The position numbers and the translations under genes were made by a program. Positions 19,801 through 21,815 of a DNA stretch of 21,815 nucleotides are shown here, piece by piece. How positions within the stretch are numbered: position 1 is the first letter of the stretch; each line of letters begins with the position of its first letter. The DNA comes from Cephalothrix spiralis (taxonomy: Eukaryota; Nemertea; Palaeonemertea; Archinemertea; Cephalotrichidae): contig JAUCNG010088882.1 in NCBI GenBank assembly GCA_032353305.1, forward strand, positions 1 to 21,815, written 5' to 3'. The notes below the pieces were generated by a model. It saw nothing but the letters and a program-made list of their open reading frames with translations. It was not told the DNA's origin and did no database searches.

Positions 19801-21815
19801 TTTGCCTGAAAATTTTGTACCTCAAAAATCAAAAGAAAATTTGAAAAAATATCTTAATGAGCAGTGGTATGAAAACGAAATGTGGAAAACATATTTTACT
19901 GCTGAGACACTTTTTTATATCCCTGAAGAATTTAGAAGAAACTGTTTACTTCTTACAGATAACGTTACTGAACGTAAATTTCGGCATATAGATGAGGCTG
20001 ATTTTAATAACCTCTTAAATAAAAAATTATGTAACCTTGTAATTAAATTTATTGACAGGGTTCTTTATCGAGAAAAAGAATTTGCTCACTTTTGTAAAAA
20101 TGAATCTTTTACTCCATCTTTACAAAAAAAGACATTAGAAACCAAAATTGCCACAAAAGGGTATGCATTATTTAACGCAGGTCATGTGAAACAAATTCGA
20201 GATATTGACGAGGGCTGGTTTCTAGTTAAGTCAAGTGGAAACACAAGTAAGACCTCTGACGAATTCTTTGTTTTAGACCGAAGATCGGATGAAATTTTTA
20301 TTGAACATGATTATTCTCAGCCAATTCCAGATTTACATAAGGCCATTTCACAACGAACAGAGGAATTAAATTCAAGCGACGGCAATGATTACGAAAAAAG
20401 TAAGGAGTTATTAACTAATCTTACTGATCTTGTTTGTTCCTTATTCATGGAAGAAACAAAAACATTTTTACCAGATACCGACATTCCCAGTGGGTATTAC
20501 ATTTGTAATATATTGTTATGTACGTGTACTTGTTTACACTTTATTACAAGGGGCCAACCATATTTTTGTAAACATTTATATGCTTGCCTCTCTTTTACCC
20601 ACAAAACAATGCTCCAAGACTTTTATGCAGCCGAGCAGGTAGAGATTAAAAAAAAGCTTAGTCGTTTCAAAAATCCAGATATTGTAACAGATGATGTAAA
20701 TTTAGAAAGTGAAAACCTTGATAGAGTAATAGAAAAACTTTTGGAATTGTATCTAAATACAAATCCAAAAATCCCATCCTACCTCACGGAGTTTATTGTA
20801 GATATGTCATCTGAATTTGATAATTATTCCCCGGTTTTAGACAGAATTCAATATTTAGAAAGTATATCTCATAAGGCTACAGATGAAGATTATGAAAAGT
20901 TAAAGAAAAAGGAATTAGTCAAACTCTTGCATAACTCTAATTTTAAAAGTTCAAGTTTTTCCGGCCCACTTCCACGCAAGCGTCCCCATAATGCTGGGAA
21001 TAGACGTATTGATGGTCCAATTGAAAGAGACGGTTATGTTCTTGAGGCATACGATGATGCTCCGTCTGACCCATATCGTCCAAATATCGAGTTCCCAGAA
21101 AACAGCAGTGAAAGGCATGGCGGACGAAAACGCAAAAAGCCAAGAAATCGCGGGAAAAATTTTAAGAAAATGGTAGATGAAGCATATTCTTCATTAGAAA
21201 AATCCATTTCTACAAAGTCGAAGGACAAAGTAAAGCCGGTAGAGATTATAAATGACGATACTATTTTAAACGACATCATTATAGAGGAGTCAGATCAACC
21301 TTTAAATGAGCAGGCAAAGAATGACAAGACTAAGAAGAAATCTACTATTAGAATCCCGAAACTCTTTCAGAAAGATATTATTTGCGGAATTTGTATTAAC
21401 TCTAATTCCACGCCATTATTCCGCTGCTCTTCTTATAAACAACTAGATAGACATATGCGAATGGCACATGAGCCGCTTATGTGCAGCTTATGCTATGACG
21501 ATTGTGGGGCTCGGATTAATTTTCCCAATGAGGCATCTTTCAAAACTCATAAATTGAAACACCATCCTGATTTATATTCTCCAGATAGCATAACCTTCAA
21601 GCGAGGTATAGCTAAAACTATTACAAAGGAAATTAAGAAGGACATTCTGAAAGTTAATATTAATAAAAAGATAAGGCATAAACGAAAATCCGAAAATGAT
21701 ATCAGCGATTTAGATAGCATTGAAAAAGTTGCTTCGTCAAAGGGCAATCCAGGTCTTTCAAACTTAGCTAAAGGTAAATCTGATGAAATTAGGAGCAGTA
21801 GGAAAGAAGTGATAA
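1800..21815 (+). CDS. Spliced SGNH hydrolase / Ulp1 protease / MULE transposase fusion gene (13 exons, 3' end outside window)
   Basis: Predicted join: 1800-1812, 3573-3628, 4133-4288, 6171-6290, 7126-7324, 8023-8128, 8582-8656, 10016-10120, 11295-11369, 12412-12571, 13056-13120, 13743-13907, 16195-21815 (open). Every junction has AG/GT borders and keeps one reading frame with no stop; exons 1-12 sum to 1295 nt (431 codons plus 2). The product is at least 2305 residues. Domain order: SGNH hydrolase (24-182), basic linker, acidic segment (476-503), Ulp1/C48 protease (about 595-785), Cys-rich/GATA-like finger (1194-1252), MULE DDE core (about 1450-1720), SWIM finger (1874-1892), C2H2-like fingers (2162-2222). 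Known biology: MULE DDE proteins cut and join transposon ends, Ulp1 proteases cleave SUMO-like proteins, and SGNH enzymes hydrolyse esters. The fusion and its role are inference. It could be a transposon gene or a domesticated one; separate neighbouring genes remain possible because splicing was not observed. Confidence 0.78.
1813..2628 (+). other. Intron 1, left part, no feature seen
   Basis: AT-rich intronic sequence between exon 1 and the duplicated block. I see no coding exon, RNA gene or clear repeat. Confidence 0.4.
2629..3215 (+). repeat. Duplicated block, copy 1 (intron 1)
   Basis: About 590 bp that recurs at 4882-5843. Shared landmarks in order: AAGCATTACAAC, GAAGATTCCTAAACCAAAA, AGGCCTAAATGGATTTATAA, GAATTAGAGATTGGCGAGTA, TACTTGCTTGTACCCATTC, TACTTGGCGAGTAGTCAAAT, TCATTTGGCGAGTAGTCAAA and TTGATATTGATTATATAA. 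Copy 1 is uninterrupted. It has no coding potential. Confidence 0.9.
3573..3628 (+). CDS. Exon 2, N-terminal leader of the SGNH domain
   Basis: A pyrimidine-rich acceptor (cttttctttcag) opens the exon and a gtaaga donor closes it. It adds 18 full codons that read into exon 3 in phase 0. The residues (about 5-23) are polar with no signal peptide, so the protein is expected to be cytosolic or nuclear. No motif is recognised. Confidence 0.6.
3629..4132 (+). other. Intron 2, no feature seen
   Basis: An AT-rich intron with short (AT)n runs near 3725. An open frame from 3945 reads through the splice acceptor in a different frame and is not supported. Confidence 0.45.
4133..4288 (+). CDS. Exon 3, SGNH hydrolase blocks I and II
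   Basis: The exon follows a long pyrimidine tract and cag and ends AAG|gtaaca; 52 codons, phase 0 on both sides. It starts with a beta-strand-like run, KKSLLLLGNSHLDRL, in which Gly31-Asn32-Ser33-His34 matches the GxSH form of SGNH block I, with Ser33 as the likely nucleophile. VASLGGGTI (residues 54-62) fits block II, whose Gly contributes to the oxyanion hole. The spacing of about 25 residues between blocks suits this fold. Overlapping frames at 3945-4220 and 4177-4584 are shadows. Confidence 0.8.
4786..4857 (+). repeat. Direct repeat, copy a (intron 3)
   Basis: CGATTTATCTTATGTTAAAAC through AAAATTG recurs almost unchanged at 5985-6058, and its first 22 bp again at 5860-5881. The copies flank the second duplicated block, so intron 3 has probably grown by nested tandem duplication. 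The open frames at 4637-4870 and 5968-6162 share residues only because of this repeat. Confidence 0.85.
4882..5843 (+). repeat. Duplicated block, copy 2, interrupted (intron 3)
   Basis: Second copy of 2629-3215. It is collinear until TTCGCCCAT at 5308-5316 and resumes at 5708. The intervening 391 bp are absent from copy 1, so copy 1 serves as a natural empty site. The two copies differ by scattered substitutions and small indels. Confidence 0.9.
5317..5707. mobile_element. Inserted element with 8-bp target-site duplication
   Basis: TCGCCCAT at 5309-5316 is repeated at 5708-5715, flanking DNA that is missing from the other copy of the block. The insert starts AGCTAAAAAGAAGTTATC, and near its right end the reverse complement reads AGCTGGAAAAAGTTATC, an inverted repeat offset by about 20 bp from the right border. 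An 8-bp duplication is typical of hAT elements, although MULEs can also give 8-11 bp. The insert has no coding frame, so it is a non-autonomous copy. Confidence 0.7.
5829..6058 (+). repeat. Tandem duplication before exon 4
   Basis: GATTATATAAAAGCGTGT and the following CGATTTATCTTATGTTAAAAC occur at 5829-5881 and again at 5954-6008; the second copy continues to 6058 like the one at 4786-4857. This is intronic and non-coding. Confidence 0.8.
6171..6290 (+). CDS. Exon 4, SGNH hydrolase block III
   Basis: Acceptor gatttttcag and donor gtgagt frame 40 codons in phase 0. After a basic start the exon reads FDVILIMTVSNDM (residues 79-91): a hydrophobic strand followed by Asn-Asp. This matches SGNH block III (usually GxND), with Asn89 as the oxyanion-hole residue. 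The family Gly two places before the Asn is Val here. A following amphipathic stretch, FKLKKLVDL, suits the next helix. Confidence 0.83.
6440..7060. mobile_element. Foldback element filling most of intron 4
   Basis: 6481-6570 and 6962-7053 are reverse complements with few differences (shared TATATATCGCGTGG, CGCTGTTTAGAAGGTTG and ATATTTGAGATAA cores), separated by about 390 bp. A further matching word, TTAAAGTTATGT, lies just inside the arms. No coding frame of substance is present. It looks like a MITE or foldback element inserted in the intron. Confidence 0.8.
7126..7324 (+). CDS. Exon 5, SGNH hydrolase block V with Asp-x-x-His
   Basis: Acceptor ctatttcag, donor G|gtaagt; 66 codons plus one base. 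The exon opens ILSSPL (strand four of the fold) and ends with DDDVHLKLRSYQDLF (residues 164-178). Asp165-x-x-His168 followed by Leu and a Tyr-containing helix is the classical block V, giving the Asp and His of the Ser-Asp-His triad with Ser33. The domain therefore ends near residue 182. At about 160 residues it is compact but has all its blocks. The substrate is not predictable. A perfect GTGTACTCCACGA-type inverted repeat sits inside the exon near 7151-7182. Confidence 0.83.
7325..7720 (+). other. Intron 5, left part, no feature seen
   Basis: AT-rich intron sequence. Nothing beyond short low-complexity runs (such as AATTAATTAATTAA near 7530) is visible. Confidence 0.4.
7721..7990 (+). repeat. 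Tandem duplication in intron 5
   Basis: 7721-7840 and 7890-7990 are divergent direct copies sharing CTTCTGCAAGTAG, TTTATGYTTCATATA, TGGCGAGTA and TTTGCTTTATAATT. The unit carries the same TGGCGAGTA word as the intron 1 and 3 block. It ends just before the acceptor of exon 6. Confidence 0.8.
8023..8128 (+). CDS. Exon 6, Asn/Asp-rich linker after the SGNH domain
   Basis: Acceptor tttttttttccag is strong; the donor TG|gtgtgt is weaker. The frame continues from exon 5 (G|CT gives Ala182) and leaves two bases that exon 7 completes to a Trp codon. It encodes a short (Asn-Asp)n run and a polar segment. A stronger-looking donor (gtaagc at 8058) lies inside the exon, but using it would break the frame into exon 7, so it may be a decoy or an alternative isoform. 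Confidence 0.63.
8129..8581 (+). other. Intron 6, no feature seen
   Basis: An AT-rich intron with no repeat or frame that I can support. Confidence 0.4.
8582..8656 (+). CDS. Exon 7, basic helical segment
   Basis: Acceptor ttattttgaag and donor gtaagt frame 24 full codons plus partial codons on both sides; phase fits exons 6 and 8. It encodes a basic amphipathic stretch, IEKLRKKSVRHFDRDQ, possibly a DNA- or RNA-contacting helix. It contains an ATG at 8589 that could serve as an internal start for a form lacking the SGNH domain, although this is not favoured by any visible promoter. Confidence 0.7.
8677..8691. repeat. Short palindrome next to the exon 7 donor
   Basis: CGGCAAA-A-TTTGCCG, with outer CCCT and AGGG pairing after a one-base gap, sits about 20 bp after the splice donor. 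It may be the edge of an old inverted-repeat element within 8660-8960; no matching far end is obvious. Confidence 0.5.
9080..9520. mobile_element. Large palindromic repeat in intron 7
   Basis: The two halves are imperfect reverse complements around about 9310. Matching landmarks: GCGAAATCGAAGAC with GTCTTCGATTTCG, GGCCCCTTACGCCGCAATTT with AATTGCGGCGTCAGGGGCC, CCATCTACAAAT with ATTTGTAGATGG, and GCCAAATCGG with CCGATTTGGC. Arms are about 200 bp. There is no coding frame; it is a probable foldback or MITE-type element. Confidence 0.8.
9530..10015 (+). other. Intron 7, right part, no feature seen
   Basis: Non-coding intron. A minus-strand open frame at 9710-9913 has no recognisable product and is not called. 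Confidence 0.4.
10016..10120 (+). CDS. Exon 8, basic linker segment
   Basis: Acceptor gtatttctag, donor gtaagt. It has 34 full codons in phase with exons 7 and 9. The residues run from a Trp-containing basic helix (YNWRTEMRQKF) to a Ser/Thr-rich tail. No domain is recognised. Confidence 0.72.
10366..10450. repeat. Fragment of the 13333-13714 foldback family with a small hairpin
   Basis: TGGGGGTCAACTATCCGCCAATATG matches GGGGGTCAACTACCCGCCAATATG of the intron 11 element at 13632, with one difference over the shared part. It is followed by a hairpin whose stem is AAAACCCACA/TGTGGGTTTT. It is a solo remnant in intron 8; the 81-residue frame over it is not a gene. Confidence 0.65.
10935..11012 (-). 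mobile_element. tRNA-like SINE head (pol III A and B boxes)
   Basis: On the minus strand, TAGCCGAGCTG at 11004-10994 fits the A-box pattern TRGYNNARNNG, and GTTCGAACC at 10952-10944 fits the B box, about 41 bp apart. The TAGCCGAG word resembles the D-arm of Leu/Ser tRNAs. The acceptor arms do not pair properly, so it is not a working tRNA but more likely the 5' part of a SINE or a tRNA pseudogene. Confidence 0.5.
11295..11369 (+). CDS. Exon 9, Lys/Ser-rich linker
   Basis: Acceptor ctcatttag and donor AG|gttagt; 24 full codons, phase-compatible with neighbours. The composition (KTSEKKQSRHSR) is basic and probably disordered. Its last bases and donor (ATTAG|gttagtaat) match the end of exon 12, and parts of the two following introns are also alike, suggesting an old exon-plus-intron duplication. 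Confidence 0.68.
11640..11935 (+). repeat. Intron 9 / intron 12 duplicated block, copy 1
   Basis: It shares, in the same order with 14885-15245, the words TGTTTTRTGCT, GATGCACATTTACAATATGAAA-like, AGATGCTTTGTGGTTT, CAAGAAGAGTTC, GGTGTATRTTTGG, TGCATTGCTG and TTTTGATACAGAT. The gap contents differ. With the similar ends of exons 9 and 12, this points to an old internal duplication of the gene. Confidence 0.75.
12236..12345 (+). repeat. Pyrimidine-rich imperfect repeat
   Basis: A run of imperfect TTTCC/CCCG-type units (TTCCATTTCCCGT, GTTTCCCTTTG, TTCCATTTCCCATT and so on) with few purines. It lies in intron 9 about 70 bp before the acceptor of exon 10 and encodes nothing. Confidence 0.6.
12412..12571 (+). 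CDS. Exon 10, hydrophobic helix then basic tail
   Basis: Acceptor tttttttacag, donor GAG|gttggt; 53 full codons, ends in phase 0. It encodes a hydrophobic, aromatic helix (GIFQTLFALQFLWDLRWL, residues about 282-299) followed by a Lys-rich tail. The helix is too short and too charged at its end to be a clear membrane span, so a packing or dimerisation helix is more likely. No family is recognised. Confidence 0.72.
12572..13055 (+). other. Intron 10, no feature seen
   Basis: An AT-rich intron. No repeat, RNA gene or extra exon that I can support. Confidence 0.4.
13056..13120 (+). CDS. Exon 11, short Cys-containing segment
   Basis: Acceptor tatattcag and donor gtaagt; 21 codons plus two bases. 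It reads ICACGEAIDGKGLHFLEC, with Cys spacing that faintly resembles the start of a PHD-like zinc-binding module, but the matching second half is not evident in exon 12, so no domain is called. The phase fits both neighbours. Confidence 0.68.
13333..13714. mobile_element. Near-perfect foldback element in intron 11
   Basis: Arms of about 190 bp run from ACACAAATGGACCG (13333) to its complement at 13704-13714 and meet at about 13524. The arms share the poly-C/poly-G tract (13381-13393 against about 13664-13677), AACCGGTTTGCATATTG, AATGCTGATCCCTCGGGGG and TTTAGATTTT. The transcript would form a very long hairpin. No open frame is convincing; the frames at 13534-13752 and 13630-14016 read through it. 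The high arm identity suggests a young insertion. Confidence 0.9.
13743..13907 (+). CDS. Exon 12, basic and acidic linker
   Basis: The exon begins 28 bp after a large foldback element, with acceptor tatttttggcag, and ends AG|gttagt. It has 54 full codons in frame with exons 11 and 13. It contains a Cys-Cys-Pro-Pro step and then a basic/acidic run (KRKDRKDEEEKSF) suitable as an NLS-like linker. The end matches exon 9. Confidence 0.73.
14040..14235. repeat. Degraded relative of the intron 11 foldback element
   Basis: GGGAAATGCTGATC near 14120 and CTCGCCAATTTGTCCGTGCA near 14189 match words of the 13333-13714 element in the same order as its right arm, with heavy divergence between them. An old solo arm in intron 12. 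Confidence 0.6.
14317..14598 (+). other. Unassigned 93-residue open frame inside intron 12
   Basis: A frame of 93 codons ending in TGA at 14596-14598, in AT-rich DNA where such length is slightly unusual. It contains a plausible-looking run (LEFLVHVKIYSNK) but no domain I know, and no clear acceptor in the right phase for the main gene. It may be a relic of an inserted coding sequence or chance. Confidence 0.2.
14690..14800 (+). repeat. Two-copy direct repeat in intron 12
   Basis: GGTTTATCATTAAATTCTACTATTTCAAATG-like sequence at 14690-14720 recurs at 14768-14800 with a few changes. Confidence 0.75.
14885..15245 (+). repeat. Intron 9 / intron 12 duplicated block, copy 2
   Basis: Counterpart of 11640-11935, longer because of an internal expansion: AAGGTTCAAGAAGAGTTCCA at 15099-15118 is repeated at 15146-15165, while copy 1 has a single similar CAAGAAGAGTTC. 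The order of shared words is kept. Confidence 0.75.
15246..16194 (+). other. Intron 12, right part, no gene seen
   Basis: AT-rich and pyrimidine-rich intron of about 950 bp leading to the acceptor of the giant exon. I see no repeat pair, RNA gene or extra exon. If the giant exon belongs to a separate transposon gene, its promoter would have to lie here; no clear core element is visible. Confidence 0.4.
16195..21815 (+). CDS. Exon 13, giant exon encoding Ulp1-like protease and MULE transposase
   Basis: After acceptor tttttttcttcag the frame runs 1873 codons with no stop to the window edge; chance cannot explain this in AT-rich DNA. An in-frame ATG at 16226 could be the start if the upstream exons belong to another gene. 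The exon carries, in order: an acidic repeat, a C48 protease domain, a long linker, a Cys-rich/GATA-like finger, a FAR1-like Cys/His segment, the DDE core, a SWIM finger, basic NLS-like runs and C2H2-like fingers. All catalytic residues are present and no frameshift is seen, so the gene is either recently active or under selection. The contrast between twelve small exons and one huge exon suggests an intron-poor transposase joined to a spliced 5' part. A possible donor (AAAGgtaaat, about 21771) lies near the edge, so this may not be the last exon. Confidence 0.95.
16325..16408 (+). repeat. 42-bp coding tandem repeat, acidic Asp/Asn/Pro-rich
   Basis: Two adjacent 42-bp units (16325-16366 and 16367-16408) differ at three positions and encode NDDDPDVNEDSPNE and NDDDPNVDGDSPNE (residues 476-503). 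The unit keeps the frame and extends the acidic region between two SUMO-interaction-like motifs: Ile473-475 before it and Val506-Asp-Leu-Thr after it. Confidence 0.9.
16690..17270 (+). other. Ulp1/SENP-like C48 cysteine protease domain
   Basis: Protein residues about 595-785. EWVQDSIILSF (Trp606) matches the family's W-x-x-D-x-I-I entry helix. CHFSSAIFDF places the catalytic His at 689 (codon 16964), and ILYYCDSL places the Asp at 706 (codon 17015). The 17-residue His-Asp spacing and the strand-Asp-Ser-Leu pattern are typical of Ulp1. LQSCGYICGI supplies the nucleophile Cys765 (codon 17192) in a CG-x-[hydrophobic]-C context. The oxyanion-hole Gln is probably Gln758 or Gln763; the exact match is unclear. 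Known function of the family is removal or processing of SUMO-like modifiers. Ulp-like domains are known in some plant MULEs (Kaonashi type) and in KDZ transposons. Confidence 0.88.
17280..18478 (+). other. Unassigned linker of the fusion protein
   Basis: Residues about 795-1193 lie between the protease and the zinc-binding cluster. The first part (to about residue 960) is polar, Ser/Glu/Lys-rich and probably disordered. The second part alternates short hydrophobic strands and charged loops and may fold, but I recognise no family. It stays open in the same frame throughout. Confidence 0.6.
18479..18660 (+). other. Cys-rich region ending in a GATA-like zinc finger
   Basis: Cysteines at 1194, 1198, 1214, 1217 and 1222 precede a C-x2-C-x19-C-x2-C finger (1226, 1229, 1249, 1252). 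The second half, LCSTCYIYQSRNNSIRP, closely follows the GATA-type pattern (LCNxCGLY then basic residues and Arg-Pro), and the aromatic FYWY replaces the usual PLWR. GATA fingers bind DNA; here it may recognise the transposon ends. The family call rests on pattern only. Confidence 0.7.
18740..18880 (+). other. FAR1/WRKY-like Cys-His segment before the transposase core
   Basis: The order Cys-Lys-Trp-Arg, then Lys-Trp-His-Val, then Asn-Tyr-His is reminiscent of the N-terminal zinc-binding region of MULE/FAR1 proteins (Cys, W-x-V, His-Asn-His). Here the first Cys is near residue 1283 and the last His near 1314. Not all zinc ligands can be assigned, so the domain may be degenerate. Confidence 0.45.
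19250..20060 (+). other. MULE-type DDE transposase core
   Basis: The first Asp is in MGSDVNH (Asp1468, codon 19301), in the D-x-x-H form seen in MULEs. The second is in VIAHDKADHV (Asp1560, codon 19577), followed 19 residues later by CNFHALNAY, the usual C-x2-H step of the core. The Glu is in TDNVTERKF (Glu1691, codon 19970), matching the TNNxxE pattern. Spacings of 92 and 131 residues suit the Mutator superfamily with its helical insertion. From Asp1468 to ALAI the sequence aligns without gaps to the general MULE pattern as I recall it. Known role: cut-and-paste DNA strand transfer. Confidence 0.85.
20519..20575 (+). other. SWIM zinc finger
   Basis: CTCTCLHF followed by YFCKHLYA gives C-x-C-x11-C-x-H (Cys1876, Cys1878, Cys1890, His1892), the SWIM pattern, which typically lies downstream of the DDE core in MULE transposases. 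Its position about 185 residues after Glu1691 supports the MULE assignment. An extra Cys1874 allows an alternative first pair. Confidence 0.85.
20960..21300 (+). other. Basic NLS-like stretches and C-terminal SUMO-interaction-like motifs
   Basis: Two basic runs, PRKRP (about 2024) and GGRKRKKPRNRG (about 2074), are candidate nuclear localisation signals. Downstream, PVEIINDD (from residue 2113) and DIIIEESD (from residue 2125) fit the SUMO-interaction pattern: three or four aliphatic residues next to acidic ones. The assignment is by pattern only. Confidence 0.5.
21383..21565 (+). other. C-terminal C2H2-like zinc fingers
   Basis: The first unit has C2162-x2-C2165, Cys2176 and H2185-x4-H2190 in SYKQLDRHMRMAH. 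The second has C2195-x2-C2198 and H2217-x3-H2221 in ASFKTHKLKHH. The helix parts match C2H2 fingers, but both have a longer gap between Cys and His pairs than the classical 12 residues. A DNA-binding or protein-contact role is likely. Confidence 0.65.

Overview
The window looks like nuclear DNA of a eukaryote, most likely a marine invertebrate. It is AT-rich, has spliceosomal GT-AG introns and many small palindromic and foldback repeats, and shows no bacterial features. The phylum cannot be fixed from the sequence. A mollusc or ambulacrarian would fit, but that is a guess from repeat texture.

I read one large gene on the + strand filling about 1800 to the right edge, where it is still open. 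Twelve short coding exons (13-199 nt) join in a consistent reading frame at every junction: 1800-1812, 3573-3628, 4133-4288, 6171-6290, 7126-7324, 8023-8128, 8582-8656, 10016-10120, 11295-11369, 12412-12571, 13056-13120 and 13743-13907. They lead into one very long exon, 16195-21815, that is stop-free for 5621 nt. The predicted protein has at least 2305 residues. Its parts in order are: an SGNH/GDSL-type hydrolase domain (about residues 24-182, exons 3-5); a basic, low-complexity middle (exons 6-12); an acidic stretch with SUMO-interaction-like motifs; a Ulp1/SENP-like (C48) cysteine protease domain with His689, Asp706 and Cys765; a long unassigned linker; a Cys-rich region ending in a GATA-like zinc finger; a Mutator-like (MULE) DDE transposase core with Asp1468, Asp1560 and Glu1691; a SWIM zinc finger; basic nuclear-localisation-like stretches; and C2H2-like fingers. 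All three catalytic centres look intact. I take this to be the proliferating protein of a large MULE-type transposon, or a host gene that has captured or domesticated one. I know of no described protein with SGNH hydrolase, Ulp1 protease and MULE transposase in one chain.

The rest is repeats. Upstream (1-1799) there are two non-autonomous inverted-repeat elements and a GC-richer patch. Introns 1 and 3 share a roughly 600-bp duplicated block, one copy of which is interrupted by a roughly 390-bp insert flanked by an 8-bp direct repeat. Introns 4, 7 and 11 hold foldback elements, of which 13333-13714 is the clearest. Intron 5 has a roughly 110-bp tandem duplication. Intron 8 carries a minus-strand tRNA-like SINE head. 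Introns 9 and 12 share a roughly 300-bp duplicated block. A short motif, TGGCGAGTAG, recurs in introns 1, 3 and 5.

I saw no rRNA, CRISPR array, intact tRNA or second convincing gene. Other open frames in the window are short and sit in introns, repeats or wrong frames over the exons.
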